Shown: positions 20,415 through 33,368 of the stretch, one piece after another | Layout of the letters: every line of letters starts with the position of its first letter | How positions within the stretch are numbered: position 1 is the stretch's first letter | Assembly (NCBI GenBank): GCA_030512335.1 | Contig: JAULSU010000003.1 | Coordinates: forward strand, 1,550,001 to 1,614,000 | Origin: Immersiella caudata | Taxonomy: Eukaryota > Ascomycota > Sordariomycetes > Sordariales > Lasiosphaeriaceae | Length of the DNA: 64,000 bases | Direction: 5' to 3' | Program-made: the position numbers and the translations under genes | The notes under the pieces: model-generated | The model's input: only the letters and a program-made list of their open reading frames with translations | What the model was told of the DNA's origin: nothing | The model's database searches: none

Positions 20415-22939
20415 ATGGCGCCTAACAGTGCTACGATCGCCGCGCTGTTCAGACAAACCATCCATTACCATCTCGACAACTTTGCCTACGAGAACGCCCT
20501 GTTTTTCGCCGAGCGTCTCTTTGCGCACGAGCGCGTTGCCGAGTCCGCTTTCCTCCTCGCCCTCAGCCACCTTCGTCTCGGCGACCTTCGGTCGGCATGC
20601 GAAGCCAGTAGACAATATGGGCATAGGGGTACTCATCTTGGCTGCGCCTTCGTGTTCGCCCAGTCGTGTCTGGACCTCGAGCGGTACAAGGATGGAATCA
20701 CAGCACTGGAGAAGTCACGGCTCCTGTGGACTGCTAAGTGCACCATAGGGAAGCACACAGCATCGACTCGATCCCTATACCCGGATGCGGCAGCCGTCAA
20801 CTGCCTCTTAGGGAAGCTCTACCGTGGGTACGACGACAAGAAGAAGGCAATTCAGTGTTTTGAGGATGCTTTGAGGAGTAACCCCTTTATGTGGGATGCA
20901 TTTACCAACCTTTGCGACATGGGGGTCGACATCAGGATACCAAACATTTTCAGGGCAACCGACGGCTTTGCTCGGAATTTTGAACAAGAATCCAACAGCA
21001 GTGCAGTTGAAGGAAACGCGGTCGCTCTGCCTGTCGTGCCTGAACCACTCCAGAAAAAGTCTGTGGCTCACTCTGTCAACCATGACAATGACCCCTTTGA
21101 GCTACACCGGTCTGCTGCATTCCAGGATGTATCAAGCACCAACAATAATAACGCTTTGTTCGCCGAAGTGGAAAACGATCTGATGGCCAAAATAGTTGCT
21201 GCGCAGTCACGATATCCAACAAGCCAGGGAAACAGGGTTGGGCCCGATGGGATGGCCACACCACCTGGCGCCTCCGCTGTTGCCCCTGAACCACAAGCTC
21301 CTCGAGCTGGTTTCCCCTCTGAACCACCACAAGCGCCAGCTCGCCGCACACGAACCGCCCAACCGACAGATCCGTCCGCCTTTGGAGAGGGCCCACCCAG
21401 AATGAGCCACCGCCTGGCCGGCTGGAAAAGGGTGAAGGGCAAGGATCAGCCGGGAGACCTTTCCGAACCTCCCACTATGGGAGGCTCAGCGCTCTCCCTG
21501 TCAGCGACTGAAAGAAAGCGCACAGCATCGGGCCATCCCGTACAGCCAAGAGTCGCAAATGGCGAAGAACCGAGGAGAAGCGCAAGACTTAACGTCTTTC
21601 CTAGAACGGCGGTTGCCAAGGCTGCCACCGCAACCACAGCCACCGGAGCGACATCGACTCGCGAGCTGAAGAAGGCTAGACCCCAAATTTCGCGGATTAT
21701 GCGCCCGGGATCCAGCGGTTCAAGCGTGGGAAGGGTTGTGAGTGGCAACCGGAAGCCGGTGGAAGAAAGCAGCATGGATGTCGATCAGGTCGATCCTCCG
21801 CGGTTTAGGGAACCGCCCGTTGTACAAATTCAGCCACCGAAACCGCTGGAGTCGGAGTCTGTGAAAGTGGATGAGGCGCTGAAATGGATCCTAGAGCTGT
21901 TGAAAAAGATGGCATCTGGGTACCTGTCAGCGTCACAATTCAAGTGCCAAGAGGCACTCAACACCTATACTTCGCTACCTCGGAGTCATCAGGACACTCC
22001 GTGGGTTCTGGCACAGATGGGCAGAGCTCACTACGAGCAAGCCAACTACGCCGAAGCAGAGAAGTTTTTCCGGCGCTTGCGAGTTCAAGCCCCGACTCGA
22101 CATGAGGACATGGAGGTCTACTCGACGGTCCTCTGGTTGCTGCGGAAGGAGACGGATCTCTCCTTCTTGGCTCACGAGCTGGTCGATGCAGCTTGGGATT
22201 CGCCACAAGCCTGGTGCGCGCTGGGCAACGCCTGGTCTCTAGCCTGTGACCATGAACAAGCCTTGCGGTGCTTCAAACGGGCTATACAACTACATCCGAA
22301 CTTTGCCTATGCGTATACCCTACAAGGACACGAGCACTTCGAAAACGAAGAGTACGACAAGGCACTCACATCGTACAGACACGCCATCTCGGCCGACAAA
22401 CGGCACTACAATGCGTACTACGGCATCGGAAAAGTTTACGAGAAATTGGGCAACTACGACAAGGCCTTGAGCCACTACAATGCGGCTCTGATGATCCATC
22501 CAAAGCATGCCGTACTGAATTGCTGTATAGGGACAGTGTTGCAACGGCAAAAGCATATTGTGCAGGCGCTTACGTATTTCAACAAGGCGGCTGAGTTGGC
22601 TCCAAAAGCACCTGATGTCCGACTCAGAAAAGCCCGGGCCCTCTTGGCCACCGGGCAGCTGAAGTTGGCGCAACAAGAGCTTTTGGTCCTACGGGACCTC
22701 GCACCAGACAAGGCTCAAGTACATTACCTCCTGGGCAAGATGGCCAAGGCCGTCCACGACAAAAAGTCGGCAGTCCGTCACTTCACGATTGCCCTGAGTT
22801 TGGACCCAAAGGTAAGATTGAAGAGTTTACCTTGGTCTGAGTTTCACTGCTGACCCTGTCACAGGCTAGCCCGGAGATCAAGGGAGAGATTGAGGGTCTC
22901 GAAGATGACGAAGTGCTAGACGACTCGATGATGCACTGA
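20415..22939 (+). CDS. CDC27: Anaphase-promoting complex subunit 3 (Cdc27/BimA)
   Basis: Exon 1 is 20415-22811 and exon 2 is 22865-22939, giving 823 residues. The N-terminal dimerisation TPR block begins at MAPNSATIAALFRQTIHYHL, followed by AESAFLLALSHLRLGD and NCLLGKLYRGYDDKKKAIQCF. A disordered Pro/Ala/Arg-rich middle (about 220-490) separates it from a run of TPRs (about 500-790) including AQMGRAHYEQANYAEAEKFF, WCALGNAWSLACDHEQALRC and IGKVYEKLGNYDKALSHYNA. Cdc27 is a scaffold TPR subunit of the APC/C ubiquitin ligase that binds the IR tail of Cdc20/Cdh1 and Apc10. The Aspergillus orthologue is BimA. A first in-frame codon upstream is GTG, so the ATG at 20415 is taken as start. The C-terminus is acidic (EDDEVLDDSMMH). 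Confidence 0.95.
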
Positions 22940-24178
22940 TGCCACGACTTGACGACGACTTGACGACGACGATGGATGGCGAGATGGTATTTTAGCGAAC
23001 AATATGTCGCCCTTGGTTTCTGCATTGGCTGCAGCGTTTGCCCAGGAATCGGCCAATCCTGATCATGTGCTCGGTGCGGTGGCAGTGCCCGGGAAATGTT
23101 ACCTTCGGGTCGACTCGCCCCAGACGAACCCGCGTACTATGATGGATTAGCAATACCGAATATACAATGACCTCAGGCTCTCAAGCCTAGATGATGATTG
23201 TAATCTTGACCCTCGCGCATGTTAAAGTGAATAACGACGTCAGGCTACATCCATGAGTGATACAGGCCTCGAACTTGTAGTGATGCTATTTCTCTGCTTA
23301 GGATAGTCTACTCCGCGTCGTGGTGATACGAAGAGGCAAAAGACGGTGAACCCCTTCTCCCATCATCAAGTGACATACACACACTTGAGATAAACCACTT
23401 GGTAGATCCCTTATGACGGCCAGATACCTTGCGGAAAACCAAGCATTATTGCTCAACTGAAGACCTTTTGCTCGAGTGTAGGAGACTGTCAAGATTACTA
23501 TGTCATCCTGGGATGCTTAATCAATAGACCTGGTCGGGAGATAGTACCTTGCAATCAAGAATCTCGCCTCAGTATATATAGATTTCCTTCATCCCACTTC
23601 GTCGCTATGAATTTTTGTCCCAACTTTCGCTCTCCTATGGGAAGACGCGTCGCGTGAAGGCGGGGGTGCTGAATTTGGAGTCACGATTTGGCAGGCGGCC
23701 CGTGCCCAATCAACTCCCCCCAAAAATCGCCCAGCAAGCACGGACCATTGCGGGGGCCGTTCCTGCCCCCTTTCTCCAAAAACACGGCCCCAAAAAACAA
23801 AGCAGAACCGCGGCTTTTCCAGGCGGCGTTTGGCACGCATTTTGCAGCGCGAAAACCAGCATTGCAGACCAGGGATTTTGCGACCTGGATTTTTAAAAAG
23901 GGCCAACTGCGCAACCAAAATAGACTAGCGCGCTTTCTTTTTGCCAAAAATCAGCAAGCCAGCGCCGCACCCACCTGCTGATTTCCAGGCTGCAGCAGGA
24001 ATTCCTATTTAACAAAAATCCCCCAGTTTTCCAGCCTGCAGTGCTTTCTCCCCTCCTCCTCCCTCCGTACCTTACCAATTGCGTGCATCCATTCCGGCAA
24101 CAAAAACACCGCATCAACTTCATCGCGATACATCGCATCTAAACACTTTCCCATCTACCAAACACAACCTCCATCAAG
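22940..24178. other. Intergenic and histone H4 promoter
   Basis: No gene in the first 0.7 kb. From about 23690 to 24178 the sequence changes to purine/pyrimidine-biased blocks (long C and A runs, many CCAAAA-like words), the likely promoter and leader of histone H4. The CDC27 stop is followed by a short direct repeat (GACTTGACGAC) near 22947. Confidence 0.5.
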
Positions 24179-24807
<629 letters not shown>

Positions 24808-25188
24808 GCGAGTTGATTCATCACGTCACTATGGGGCTGTAGAAAGGAGAGCTCTGTGTTTAGCTGCTGGAAGGTTGGAGAAGCGCATGGGTGGTTTTTA
24901 TCCTGGGCATGAAATCCGGCATGTTTTGATTTTACACGTACCAAAGGCGTTGGGGAAATGGGATTACCGGATTGACTTGTTATGAAACCTTTGGTCGAGG
25001 GATATACGGCCTAGGCGTCCATGGGAAGGGTAGTGCACCCGATGAGCATTGAATTGAGAACAAACAAACCAAGCATCTTCAACGTGCCCTGTTCAAGTGA
25101 TTTTGGTGCTCTAATACGGTTACGGGTAATCCGTGATGTTCACCGACAAGGGCGTATCTAGCTGACATATCGCTGCTGGGTATCTCAA
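24808..25188. other. Short intergenic region
   Basis: The 3' flanks of the convergent H4 and TRS20 genes. Nothing else is apparent. Confidence 0.5.
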
Positions 25189-25798
25189 CTACAAATACTT
25201 CCTCCCCGCCGCTGCGACACGCGCGCGAAACACTGGGCTCTTGATCTCCATGTTTGCCTTGTGGAACGGGCTCATGATGGCCTTGACGTAGTTCTCATAG
25301 ACTTCTGTGAAGAAGTTCTTGATTGCCTCCTCTGTCTGTGGGCTGGTCGGGTTGGCACCGATCGACGTGGAGTTGCGCGTCGTGCCGCCGCCTGCGCCTC
25401 CTGGGTTAAGAGGCTGGTGGAGGAGGAGAAGTTTGACGTTCCCGCCGGTGATGAAGCAGGAGATATAGTTGTTGAAGAACTTGTCAATTGCTTTGAGGTA
25501 GCTGAGGGGCGTCAGCGTGGAGGGGTCGAAAGGGGGTTCTCTGGCGGCGAGCTGGAGAGGCCAGACAGGAAGGGATATAGGTCCAACGCAATGAGGAAGG
25601 ACATAGTACTCACAGCTGGTTGCTCGTCCACTGCACTTCCTCGACAATGTCCAAACTGCTGTGGAGGATGAACTGGTTCAAGTGTCGTGCCTGGTCGGAG
25701 AACCGCGACTGGCCATCGCCGCCTTGCTTGCTGGTGCCGAACTCGTATTCGAACAGCGGGTTGTCTTGGGTGCCGATTATGGCAAAGTAGTAGCTCAT
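25189..25798 (-). CDS. TRS20: TRAPP complex subunit 2 (Trs20/sedlin)
   Basis: Two exons (25798-25614, 25501-25189; 112-nt intron) give 165 residues, close to sedlin length. The longin-like fold starts MSYYFAIIGTQDNPLFEYEFG; the conserved Asp of sedlin is in this first strand region (TQDNPLFEYEF). After the junction the sequence reads LYLKAIDKFFNNYISCFITG, LLLLHQ, and then EEAIKNFFTEVYENYVKAIMSPFH, the family's helical end, finishing RVAAAGRKYL. A Gly/Thr/Asn-rich insertion of about 25 residues lies before the last helix and is typical of filamentous fungi. Trs20 is a core adaptor of TRAPP II/III in ER-Golgi traffic and autophagy. Confidence 0.93.
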
Positions 25799-26017
25799 GT
25801 TTGCTATCGATCGATCATCGGAGTGCGTCGCTCACTTTCGGGCAGACGGACGGCGTCGAGCTACACTGCTGGTGATGAGGATTGGCCTTCGGGCGGGTTG
25901 TCGTTGCTGATACGCTAGCGCTGCACGGTGGAATTCCTGTGTCGCGGTCGGGGCTGCCGTGTTTGATTGGTCGGCTATGCCGAATTTGATTGGCTGCTAA
26001 TTTACACTTTTGCTAAT

Positions 26018-26998
26018 CTACACTAACGTTAGAGCCCAGACATCTCTGGCGTACTCCTCCAGTTCTTGAACACTGAAAACGAAGTCCCCCTCCCCAGGGC
26101 CTGGATCTCTAAGGAAGAGAAGCCGGAACGATAGTACTAATGCACTGCTAGTGACATTGTACGATGTTGGGTCGGTAGTAGTGTTTTGGGTAATGGTGAT
26201 GTTTTGTCGGAGTACAGGTGTTAGGTGTTGAAGAGAGTGTCTTGTTGTGGTAGCTTTTGGGCGAACTTGTGCCTTTTCCTCCCACTTCTTTAAAAGGATT
26301 GTGGTGCTGTTAAACTTAGTAAGAAGAACAATCTTAACCTCGTAGTTTAACAGAGAAAACCACCGCCGTATAGCTAAACGTAATTTCCCTAATAACTGAG
26401 AAAATCCTGCCTTGATGACAAGTGTTGGCCAGGCACCATTGGCAGCTTATTAAGGCTTTAGGCCGCCAGCAGAATCACCCTCCTTACTACTTTGTCCAGA
26501 ATAGCCTTGTTATGCTAAACGTGTAACATTACTAATGTTTTTCTAATTATTCTTTAAACCTATATCGCGAACCTGCCCGATAAACTCGTCATATAGCCGT
26601 CTGTGGAGTTCCTTATAAAGGTCGGTTGGGATCGTGATAATAAGGATCTGAGAATTACTGTCGTAATCGTAAAAGTGGAACTTACGGCCTTGCTTCTCTC
26701 GGGCACGCTCGATTTTGGTGAAATTAATAAAAGATACATTTAAATAATTAGTATATTATATATGATAATAAGAGGGTAATACTATACTTATAACGGTAAG
26801 GGAATCCCTACGAGTGTGATTAATTACGTCGAAGAGATCTTGTGTCTTGGTGAATCGTATGGCTGGGGGATCGCTATCTTTAGTCGAATTTACCGAAGTC
26901 GGCATGGTAGACACTGACGGAACTGCTAATGAAGTCGATACCGACGTAGATGCAGCCGATGGAGATACCGCCAGCGGCCTCGATGCAATTGATGCCAT
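26018..26998 (-). pseudogene. RIP-like decayed copy of a fungal-specific gene family
   Basis: On the minus strand an apparent start at 26998 (MASIASRPLAVSPSAAST) leads to RFTKTQDLFDVINHTRRDSL, an AT-rich interruption (about 26710-26800), then KFHFYDYDSNSQILIITIP, DLYKELHRRLYDEFIGQV, WPTLVIKAG, RWWFSLLNYEVKIVLLTKF and LFLRDPGPGEGDFVFSV, ending at a stop at 26018. This motif order belongs, from memory, to a large family of uncharacterised proteins abundant in Sordariomycete genomes (YDYDSNSQILIITIPTDLH and EVKIVLL...F as hallmarks). Several TAA/TAG codons interrupt it (for example around 26450 and 26540) and the region is far more AT-rich than the neighbouring genes, as expected when C:G to T:A changes (RIP) have acted on a duplicated gene. 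Frame also changes at least once. Confidence 0.7.
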
Positions 26999-27303
26999 GG
27001 CGAAGTGTTGCTGACGCTGAGAAGCGGGATGCGTGGGGAAGCTATTGGAGGGGTATTTCGGTGCTCGAGCTTGTTGAAAATGGCGGGTCCACACTAGCCA
27101 AAAACGGCACCCAAAACCGCGACACAGACACTCACAGTGGAGTGTTCTCGCACAGTGGGGGGCAAGGGGGCCGGGGTGCGCCGCGGATCCGCTCTGCGGC
27201 TGTGATTGGACGGGCTCGGCTGGGCCAACGATTTTTCGACAACTTGAGAACGTCGTCGCGATCCTGGTTCGGCAACAGGCGAAGCTCCCAGCGCGACACG
27301 AAA
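26999..27303. other. Short intergenic region
   Basis: GC-rich again after the AT-rich relic; presumed promoter of the mL60 gene. No other feature. Confidence 0.5.
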
Positions 27304-27772
27304 ATGTTCGGGGCGTTCAGGCCGACGAACTCCATGAGCGGAGGTCTTCTCTGGTGAGTGGGATGGTTGTTCGATGGATGCGGGCGAAATGGGCTAACCG
27401 CTGTTGTTTGCACAGGAAGATCCGCTGGAGACTCTCACAACCCCAGAAACAGCGACAGCGAAAGCGCCTGAGGGCCGTCGACGATGTGGTAGCGACCATC
27501 AGCAAGGCTCTGGCCAAGAAAGGAGAGACTCTCAAGCAATTGGAACGGTGGCAAGCGGAGATGCCGACCGAGGCGGAGATGTTGCCCAAGGACAAATACA
27601 CCATCTTTGATCCCAAGGAAAAGCGATATCGCAAGGCCATTCACAGTATGTTCCCGCTTGTATCTTTGGATCCGGTCAAGGGTTCTCTTGGTTGGAATGC
27701 TGCTAATTCATTGGTGTAGAGCTGCCCAAGTGGACACGCGTGTCCCAAAGACTCAACCCCCCAGGATACTAA
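27304..27772 (+). CDS. MRPL31: Mitochondrial large-subunit ribosomal protein mL60
   Basis: Three exons (27304-27353, 27416-27645, 27720-27772) give 110 residues. MFGAFRPTNSMSGGLLWKI is the conserved start of the mL60 (yeast MRPL31) family; the body is basic and helical (WRLSQPQKQRQRKRLRAVDD, EMPTEAEMLPKDKYTIFD) and the end KWTRVSQRLNPPGY matches the family's conserved C-terminus. All three exons end in different phases and join without altering the motif. The protein is a fungal-specific component of the mitochondrial 54S subunit. This is the second mitoribosomal gene in the window (with mL67). Confidence 0.93.
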
Positions 27773-28077
27773 ACAGGAGGAAATCGGCTGGTAGTTTGTA
27801 CATCCCGTGTATAGATAGATATGGAATGGATTGTTTGGCATTGGCGAAAGGCACTATCACTATTGCACAAAAGAACTGGAAACACGGGGTACTTCCCAAT
27901 CCATCTGCATACCTTCCGTCGGAGTTCTGCCTGGGCTATGTCCCAGCTCTGACCATAACGGCTGTGACCCTCAATACCGTAATACGCCCACCGCAAGAAC
28001 ATCAACACATAAGCATTTCCCAGGGTATTTCCGTAGAGGACCAACCCAACCATTTTGTGCCTGTCCCCATCTTTTGG
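27773..28077. other. Short intergenic region between convergent genes
   Basis: Contains the 3' flanks of mL60 and CBP20. No further feature. Confidence 0.5.
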
Positions 28078-28765
28078 CTATCTCAGCCTACCAAGGTCAG
28101 ACTCATTGTCCCTCCGTTCAACCTCCCTCAGCCTTGCATCCTGCTGGATCTGTCGCCCCAAACCGCCTCGGCCCTCATCGAAGTCCTCTCTGTATTCATC
28201 ACGAACCTGCCCACCTGACTTTCCGCGGCCATACTGTCGCCCCTCTTCAAAGCCAGGATCCAGATCCGTTCGGATGATGCGCTCGTCAAGCTTGGTACCG
28301 CCGATGTACTTCATGCAGTCGAGCGCGTCCTGGTGTGTATAGTATTCGACAAAACAGAAACCGCATGGCGTTTTATTGAATCTATCGAGTCCCATAATCA
28401 GGCGCTTGATCTCGCCGCACTTTGAGAACAGCTCGTAGACCTGCTCCTCGGTGGTGTAAAATGATCTAGACTTCGTTAGATAGCTTCAGCTGACGGAGGA
28501 GCGATATACTTACAGGTTCCCTACATAAAGAGTGGTAGCATCCTTCAGCGGGTCATCTTCCTCCTGGTTGTTGTGCATGTTGATGTCATCATCATCGTCA
28601 CGCCTGTCCCTACCACCACGACGTTTATTCTGTGAATGTCAGTGGCCCGGTTTTGATGCACGGCAAAAGCAGAAAGTAAGGCCCACAGGCATCCCAACTT
28701 ACTCGACTGTTGAAGTATGCACTCGGCTTGTCCAGCCGGTCAACTGTGCTCCTTTGCGCACCCAT
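28078..28765 (-). CDS. CBC2: Nuclear cap-binding protein subunit 2 (CBP20)
   Basis: Three exons (28765-28703, 28629-28514, 28465-28078) give 188 residues. An RRM occupies about residues 48-125: RNP2 TLYVGNLSFY, with the family's TTEEQVYELFSKCGEIKR, and RNP1 CGFCFVEYYTHQDAL; the Tyr and Phe residues that sandwich the m7G cap are in these blocks, and RTDLDPGFEEGRQYGRGKSG is the CBP20-specific C-terminal cap pocket. It pairs with CBP80 to bind capped RNA in the nucleus and links to splicing and export. The N-terminus is Arg/Asp-rich. The gene is divergent from NUP82 with 405 bp between the two starts. Confidence 0.94.
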
Positions 28766-29170
28766 TGTTGCGATGCCCTTGGAAGAGTCTCAAATTGCTG
28801 ACTGTCGAAGAGAGTTGTTGCATCAACGGCGACCTTGGGGGGGAAAGTGGGTCTGAATGCGGCTGTCGCTTTGGAGGAGAGGCGCGCCAAGAGGTCTTGC
28901 CTGCCACAAAGCCAACCGCGGCGACCAGGGGCTGAACGGCGTCAAGCAACGCGTTAGCCGGACCCGCTAAAATCACTCCCCAGCCAACGGAGCGAGCAAA
29001 GGCTCCCAAATTCCCAATTCCCAACCATAGCAAACTCGGGCGCGCTACAATTCACAAAACAGCGCCAGCTTGGTTTTTGTTTCCGAGTATATCTACGTTA
29101 CGAGACTCTATCCCCCAAATGTGCCGCTGACCGCCATAAAGACAACCACAAGGAAGGATAGCGCGCGCAG
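28766..29170. promoter_or_regulatory. Bidirectional promoter between CBC2 and NUP82
   Basis: A 405-bp gap between two divergent starts must serve both genes, which work at successive steps of mRNA handling (cap binding and nuclear export). I do not see a distinct shared motif. Confidence 0.5.
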
Positions 29171-31916
29171 ATGCCCAAGATCAGAAGCTTTGCGCCGGGC
29201 TGGCTCAACAGGCCAGCCCCCGGCCACAGGCTCTTCGAACAGCCCGTTGACGACTCCAAGCTCCCTGCGAGCCTGGCATACACCAAAAAGTGGAAGTCGG
29301 GCCCTCGCCGGACCATCGCACATCGTGGAACCGAGGTTTTCGTGGCCGTGGGAAAGCAGATCCGATGGGGCGACTTGGTACATCTCAAGGAGACCTGGGA
29401 GTCTAAACCGTCCCGCTCTGGTCGCACCCAGAGGCAAGATACCGAAGACTCTTTCGAGGTGTTTGACGAAGAAGCGGCAGCTGGGAATTCCCAGCCTGGA
29501 GTGGGCGAGGGATACCGAGTGAGTGTCTTCTCCCTAGGCTCGCCAAGGCCGAGAACAAGGATCTTTGCTAACATGTATCTCATCCTGGCAGACTATCAAA
29601 ACTCCAGTTGCAGACGACATCCGCCAACTCGTCATGTCACCCCAACAAGATTTTCTAGCTGTTCTGACATCTCACACTGTTCATATTTGCATTCTGCCAG
29701 ACTCCTCACACCTTCACGCCAGCGACAGCACTCCGTTCAAGCCTAAATTTTGGACCCTAGGCCCCACCACTCACGTCACCTCCAGATCGGCCGTCGTCTC
29801 GGCAGTTTGGCATCCACTGGGCGTCAATGGCTCCGCGCTGGTTACCGTCACCGAGGACGCTGTGGTGCGCGTGTGGGAGTTGTCGACGTCCGACCGCTGG
29901 ACATTCGACTCGCCTACCCTTGCAGTCGATCTGAAGCGGTTGGCGGATGGTACCTCATTGGACCAAGATTTCAGTGTGTCGACTTCGGCGACTAACAAGG
30001 TGTTCTCGCCCGACTCGTTCGACATGGAAGTGGCCGCAGCCTGCTTCCCTGCCCGAAGCTCCGGTGGTTGGTCATCCATGACATTATGGATCGCAATGGT
30101 CGGAGGGGATGTCTACGCCCTCTGTCCTCTTCTGCCGCAGCGGTGGGCGCCTCCCCCCACCTTGATTCCATCGCTTTCGGTCTCCATCGTTTCCAGGGTG
30201 GGAGCCACCGAAGACGACCCGGAGGTTTCAGCTGAGGCTAAGGTCCTCGCGCAACAGCAACTCGAGTGGATGTCCGATCTTGACAACCAGGAACCGAAAT
30301 TGGTGGAAGTTCCATTTTCGGACTTTCCCGCAGAAGTATACGCTCGCCCTTCACGCCCAGGGACGGTGCCAAGACTTCAGGGGCCTTTCCAATTTGAAGT
30401 CAACCCAGACGACGAACAGGACGATGAGGTTGAGCTGAAGGATATTTACGTCATTGGCGAGAAAATCAACACGGCGGATTTGATGATGGGAGAGGACGAC
30501 GAGCTGGACGCTAGCGACGAGGACAGGAACGGCTTGTCACTTACGGTTGTCTGCCTCCTCTCTACGAGCGGGCAGGTCAAGATCTGTCTGGATGTGAATG
30601 GTGTTGAGGCAAAGTGGCTTCCTCCTCGCAACAGGTTGAGGACTAGGCTTTTCACCGCACCCTCAACGCCGCCCTCGTTGCTCACATTCCAGACCTTCGA
30701 CACAGTGAAGCCAGTAGAGCTCACGACGGATAGTTGGCCAATGTTCAGCGAGGACGTCACTTCTCGCTACGCCTTTTACGTCACACATCCTGCAGGTATC
30801 AACCACGTCTCTTTGGCGCCCTGGGTGTTCCGACTCGAGAGTGAACTCCAAGGCGAATCGGAAGCTGGAGCTCAGTTTCGTATCGACCTCCTCGTGCAAG
30901 GACGAGGTTCGTCTAGTGATCGAATCTACGAGCAACCGGCGGGTCAGAATGCACTTGCTGCGGCGCTGGCAATGAGCGACCCAGACCTGGGCCATTTTGT
31001 TTTGTCTGCGACCTTGCACGACCCAGTTGCTCTATTCTTCGACACGCCCGAGCGTGAAGACTCGCCTGCTCGAGAGGACTCCCCACAACTGATAGAGGTA
31101 GGGGAGCACGCTCAGCCACCTGTGGTCTGGGAGCCACGGCCCCTCTTCCACCCCTCGGAAGCCCTGGACCAGAACTGCGGCCTGCCGGCCTGGCTCGAGC
31201 ACCTCAAGACTGGAAGAAGACGGCCAGTAATTCAGCAAGAAGTTAGGTTGTCGATTGCAACGTTGGAAGTTTTCACGGAGGGGCATCGTCTTGTCAGCAC
31301 TGAGGTATTTGACCTGAACAATGCCGTTGCTGAGCTGTTCAGAAAGTGTGAAGCCCTCCAGTCGGAGCTGCAGGAGCAGATTATCAAGGCCAACGAGGTC
31401 AAGCAACGAATCGACACCATCAGTGGCACTGAGTCAGGAGACGACGAGCCGGTTTCGGAGGACATGCTGATCAAGGGGCGACTCCGGGCAGCAAAGCAGA
31501 GACAGCATGAGCTGTCTAAGAGGATGGACAACTTGCGCAAGAAGCTTGGAAAAGCGACCAGCCGGGAGCTCAGCGACAAGGAGAAGGCATGGATGGGTGA
31601 GGTACAGGCTCTGGAGCACTCAATCATGCCGGAGGAGGAAGGGAGACTATCCTCACCATCGAAGGCGAAGCAGACTTGGGAACGATTCGAGGAGATCAAG
31701 GCACTTCGCGACGCCTTGTTTTCTCAGGCCGACCAACTGCAGAAGAAGAGTGGGGAGGCAATCGGGCACGAGGGCGCTGCGTCCCCGGCTCGCAATCTGA
31801 AGATTCCTGCAGATATTCGCAAGGCAAAGGTTGCGCAGGTTATGAGCCTGTTGGAGCGGGAAACTGCGCTTGTGGATGCTGTGAAGTCCCGACTGGAGAG
31901 ACTGAGTGTTGGTTAA
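29171..31916 (+). CDS. NUP82: Nucleoporin Nup82
   Basis: Exon 1 is 29171-29518 and exon 2 is 29592-31916, giving 890 residues. The first two thirds form a beta-propeller-like region (VMSPQQDFLAVLTSHTVHIC, SAVWHPLGVNGSALVTVTED with WD-like VVRVWEL), followed by acidic loops and a C-terminal coiled coil (about 650-890; SELQEQIIKANEVKQRIDT, RQHELSKRMDNLRKKLGKA). This propeller plus coiled-coil order is that of Nup82, which with Nup159 and Nsp1 holds Dbp5 at the cytoplasmic face of the pore for mRNA export. The first exon begins MPKIRSFAPGWLNRPAPGHR, a conserved start in filamentous fungi. Assignment rests on architecture and motif recognition. Confidence 0.85.
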
Positions 31917-33368
31917 TAGGTTGGCAATTCCGGTACAGCCACGTTGAAGGCTAGATAGGTCAAATACATGGCTGAAATGTCTGAAGGGGGTGAGATCCGT
32001 ACATCATCAGTTTTTCGTGCTGTGACGCGGACGGAACGAGAGGATGGCAGCAACACCTAGGCAGGTCCACCCACTCGCCGCGCCTCATGCATCTCAGTTT
32101 GCGTCAGTGCAATTTTCGGCATTTTTCATAGGACGAACCAGGCAGGCACGATGGGAGGAAGAAGGCGGAGACGGTCCATTGGACATTATGGCAGAAGCTG
32201 AGTGGCGAAGGCAAGCGCAAACCTGCGTGTTGCCTGCGTCTTCCTGCCCTAACCCGCTGGTAGTGTCACTTGGCCTAGTAGCCTGGAGAAATATTGCAAA
32301 TTCCACGCCTCCAATGGGAATCCATCGGCCACGCGCCATGGTTTTTGCTGATTCTCGACGCTGGGTAGTGTGTAGTAAGTCCTTTTCCATTGGTAGGCGG
32401 TTTCTCCCCTCTCCGTTCAGCTGCCGCAGCTGACTGCTGGCGGTCACATCAGCGCTATCTTTGGGCTACAGCAGAATGTCTCAGGTTCGTTTCTCGATCT
32501 TGTGGTGTTCCGATGGCATTTTCCAATGTCGGATCCCAGTCCCGATCATGGCCAGCAGGAAGGATCGTGTGTCTACTGTCGTAGAACCTGGTGCAAGTAG
32601 TGTCTACTTACAAGTGTCTCCAACAGCCGACTACAGTTGCTTTTATCACGCCCGTCGATACAACACCGGACACAGAACACGGCATCAAGCGGTCGGACTG
32701 GGGCAAGTCCCTACCTACGCAGCACAGAATGTAGAGCTGTCGAATCCCATCCTACAAACAACGCTGACGGAGTGCCACATCCGCTGGTTAGCACGGAGGC
32801 GACCTGCATCTCGGACGGGCTCATCAGGGACGCACTGGTCGGTCGTTGCGACAACGACGTCGCTCTGGTGTACCGCGGTCGGCTCGCACCATGCATCTCA
32901 TCATCACTCCCGCCCCTCAATGCGTCGCCTACCTTCATCTCGCCGCGCGCCCAGTGGCTCGCAGTGGGGCACTCCGCGCAGAGAAACCATCAACGTAGCC
33001 TTCGGAAACCGGTGGCGGCTGCCCTCACCGTTTGTTTTGCTCCTCTCGCCGTGTTAGTGTTGTGCGAGCGAGCGTCTGGCTCACCTTGCTCGGACGGCAG
33101 CCTCACTTTTCTGACCAATGTCCTCCGAGCCCTCCCCGCCTGCCCTGTTGCATTCCCCCGGATGCTCCCGTTTGTACATGGTGGGAATGCTCGTTGTTTT
33201 CTGCGTTGGGGGAAAGAAGAAATCATTATAAGTATGCACTCTGCCCCGACCCCGGCGTCACTCCGAGGGTGAGGAGAGGACTCCAAACTCATCCCGGCTT
33301 CACGCGTGCAGATGAGAATACCCCTGCTTCGCCTCGAGCACCCCTCCTGCCTTCTAGCATCCAGTCTG
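31917..33368. other. Intergenic, no gene seen
   Basis: About 1.45 kb. Several 130-210 codon frames exist on the plus strand but they overlap each other in different frames, lack domain-like composition and have no consistent splice structure. I leave it as non-coding; a long leader of the following gene is possible. Confidence 0.45.

Noticed and set aside
23589..23981. Overlapping ORFs just upstream of histone H4
   Set aside because: They fall in the promoter and come from biased base composition.
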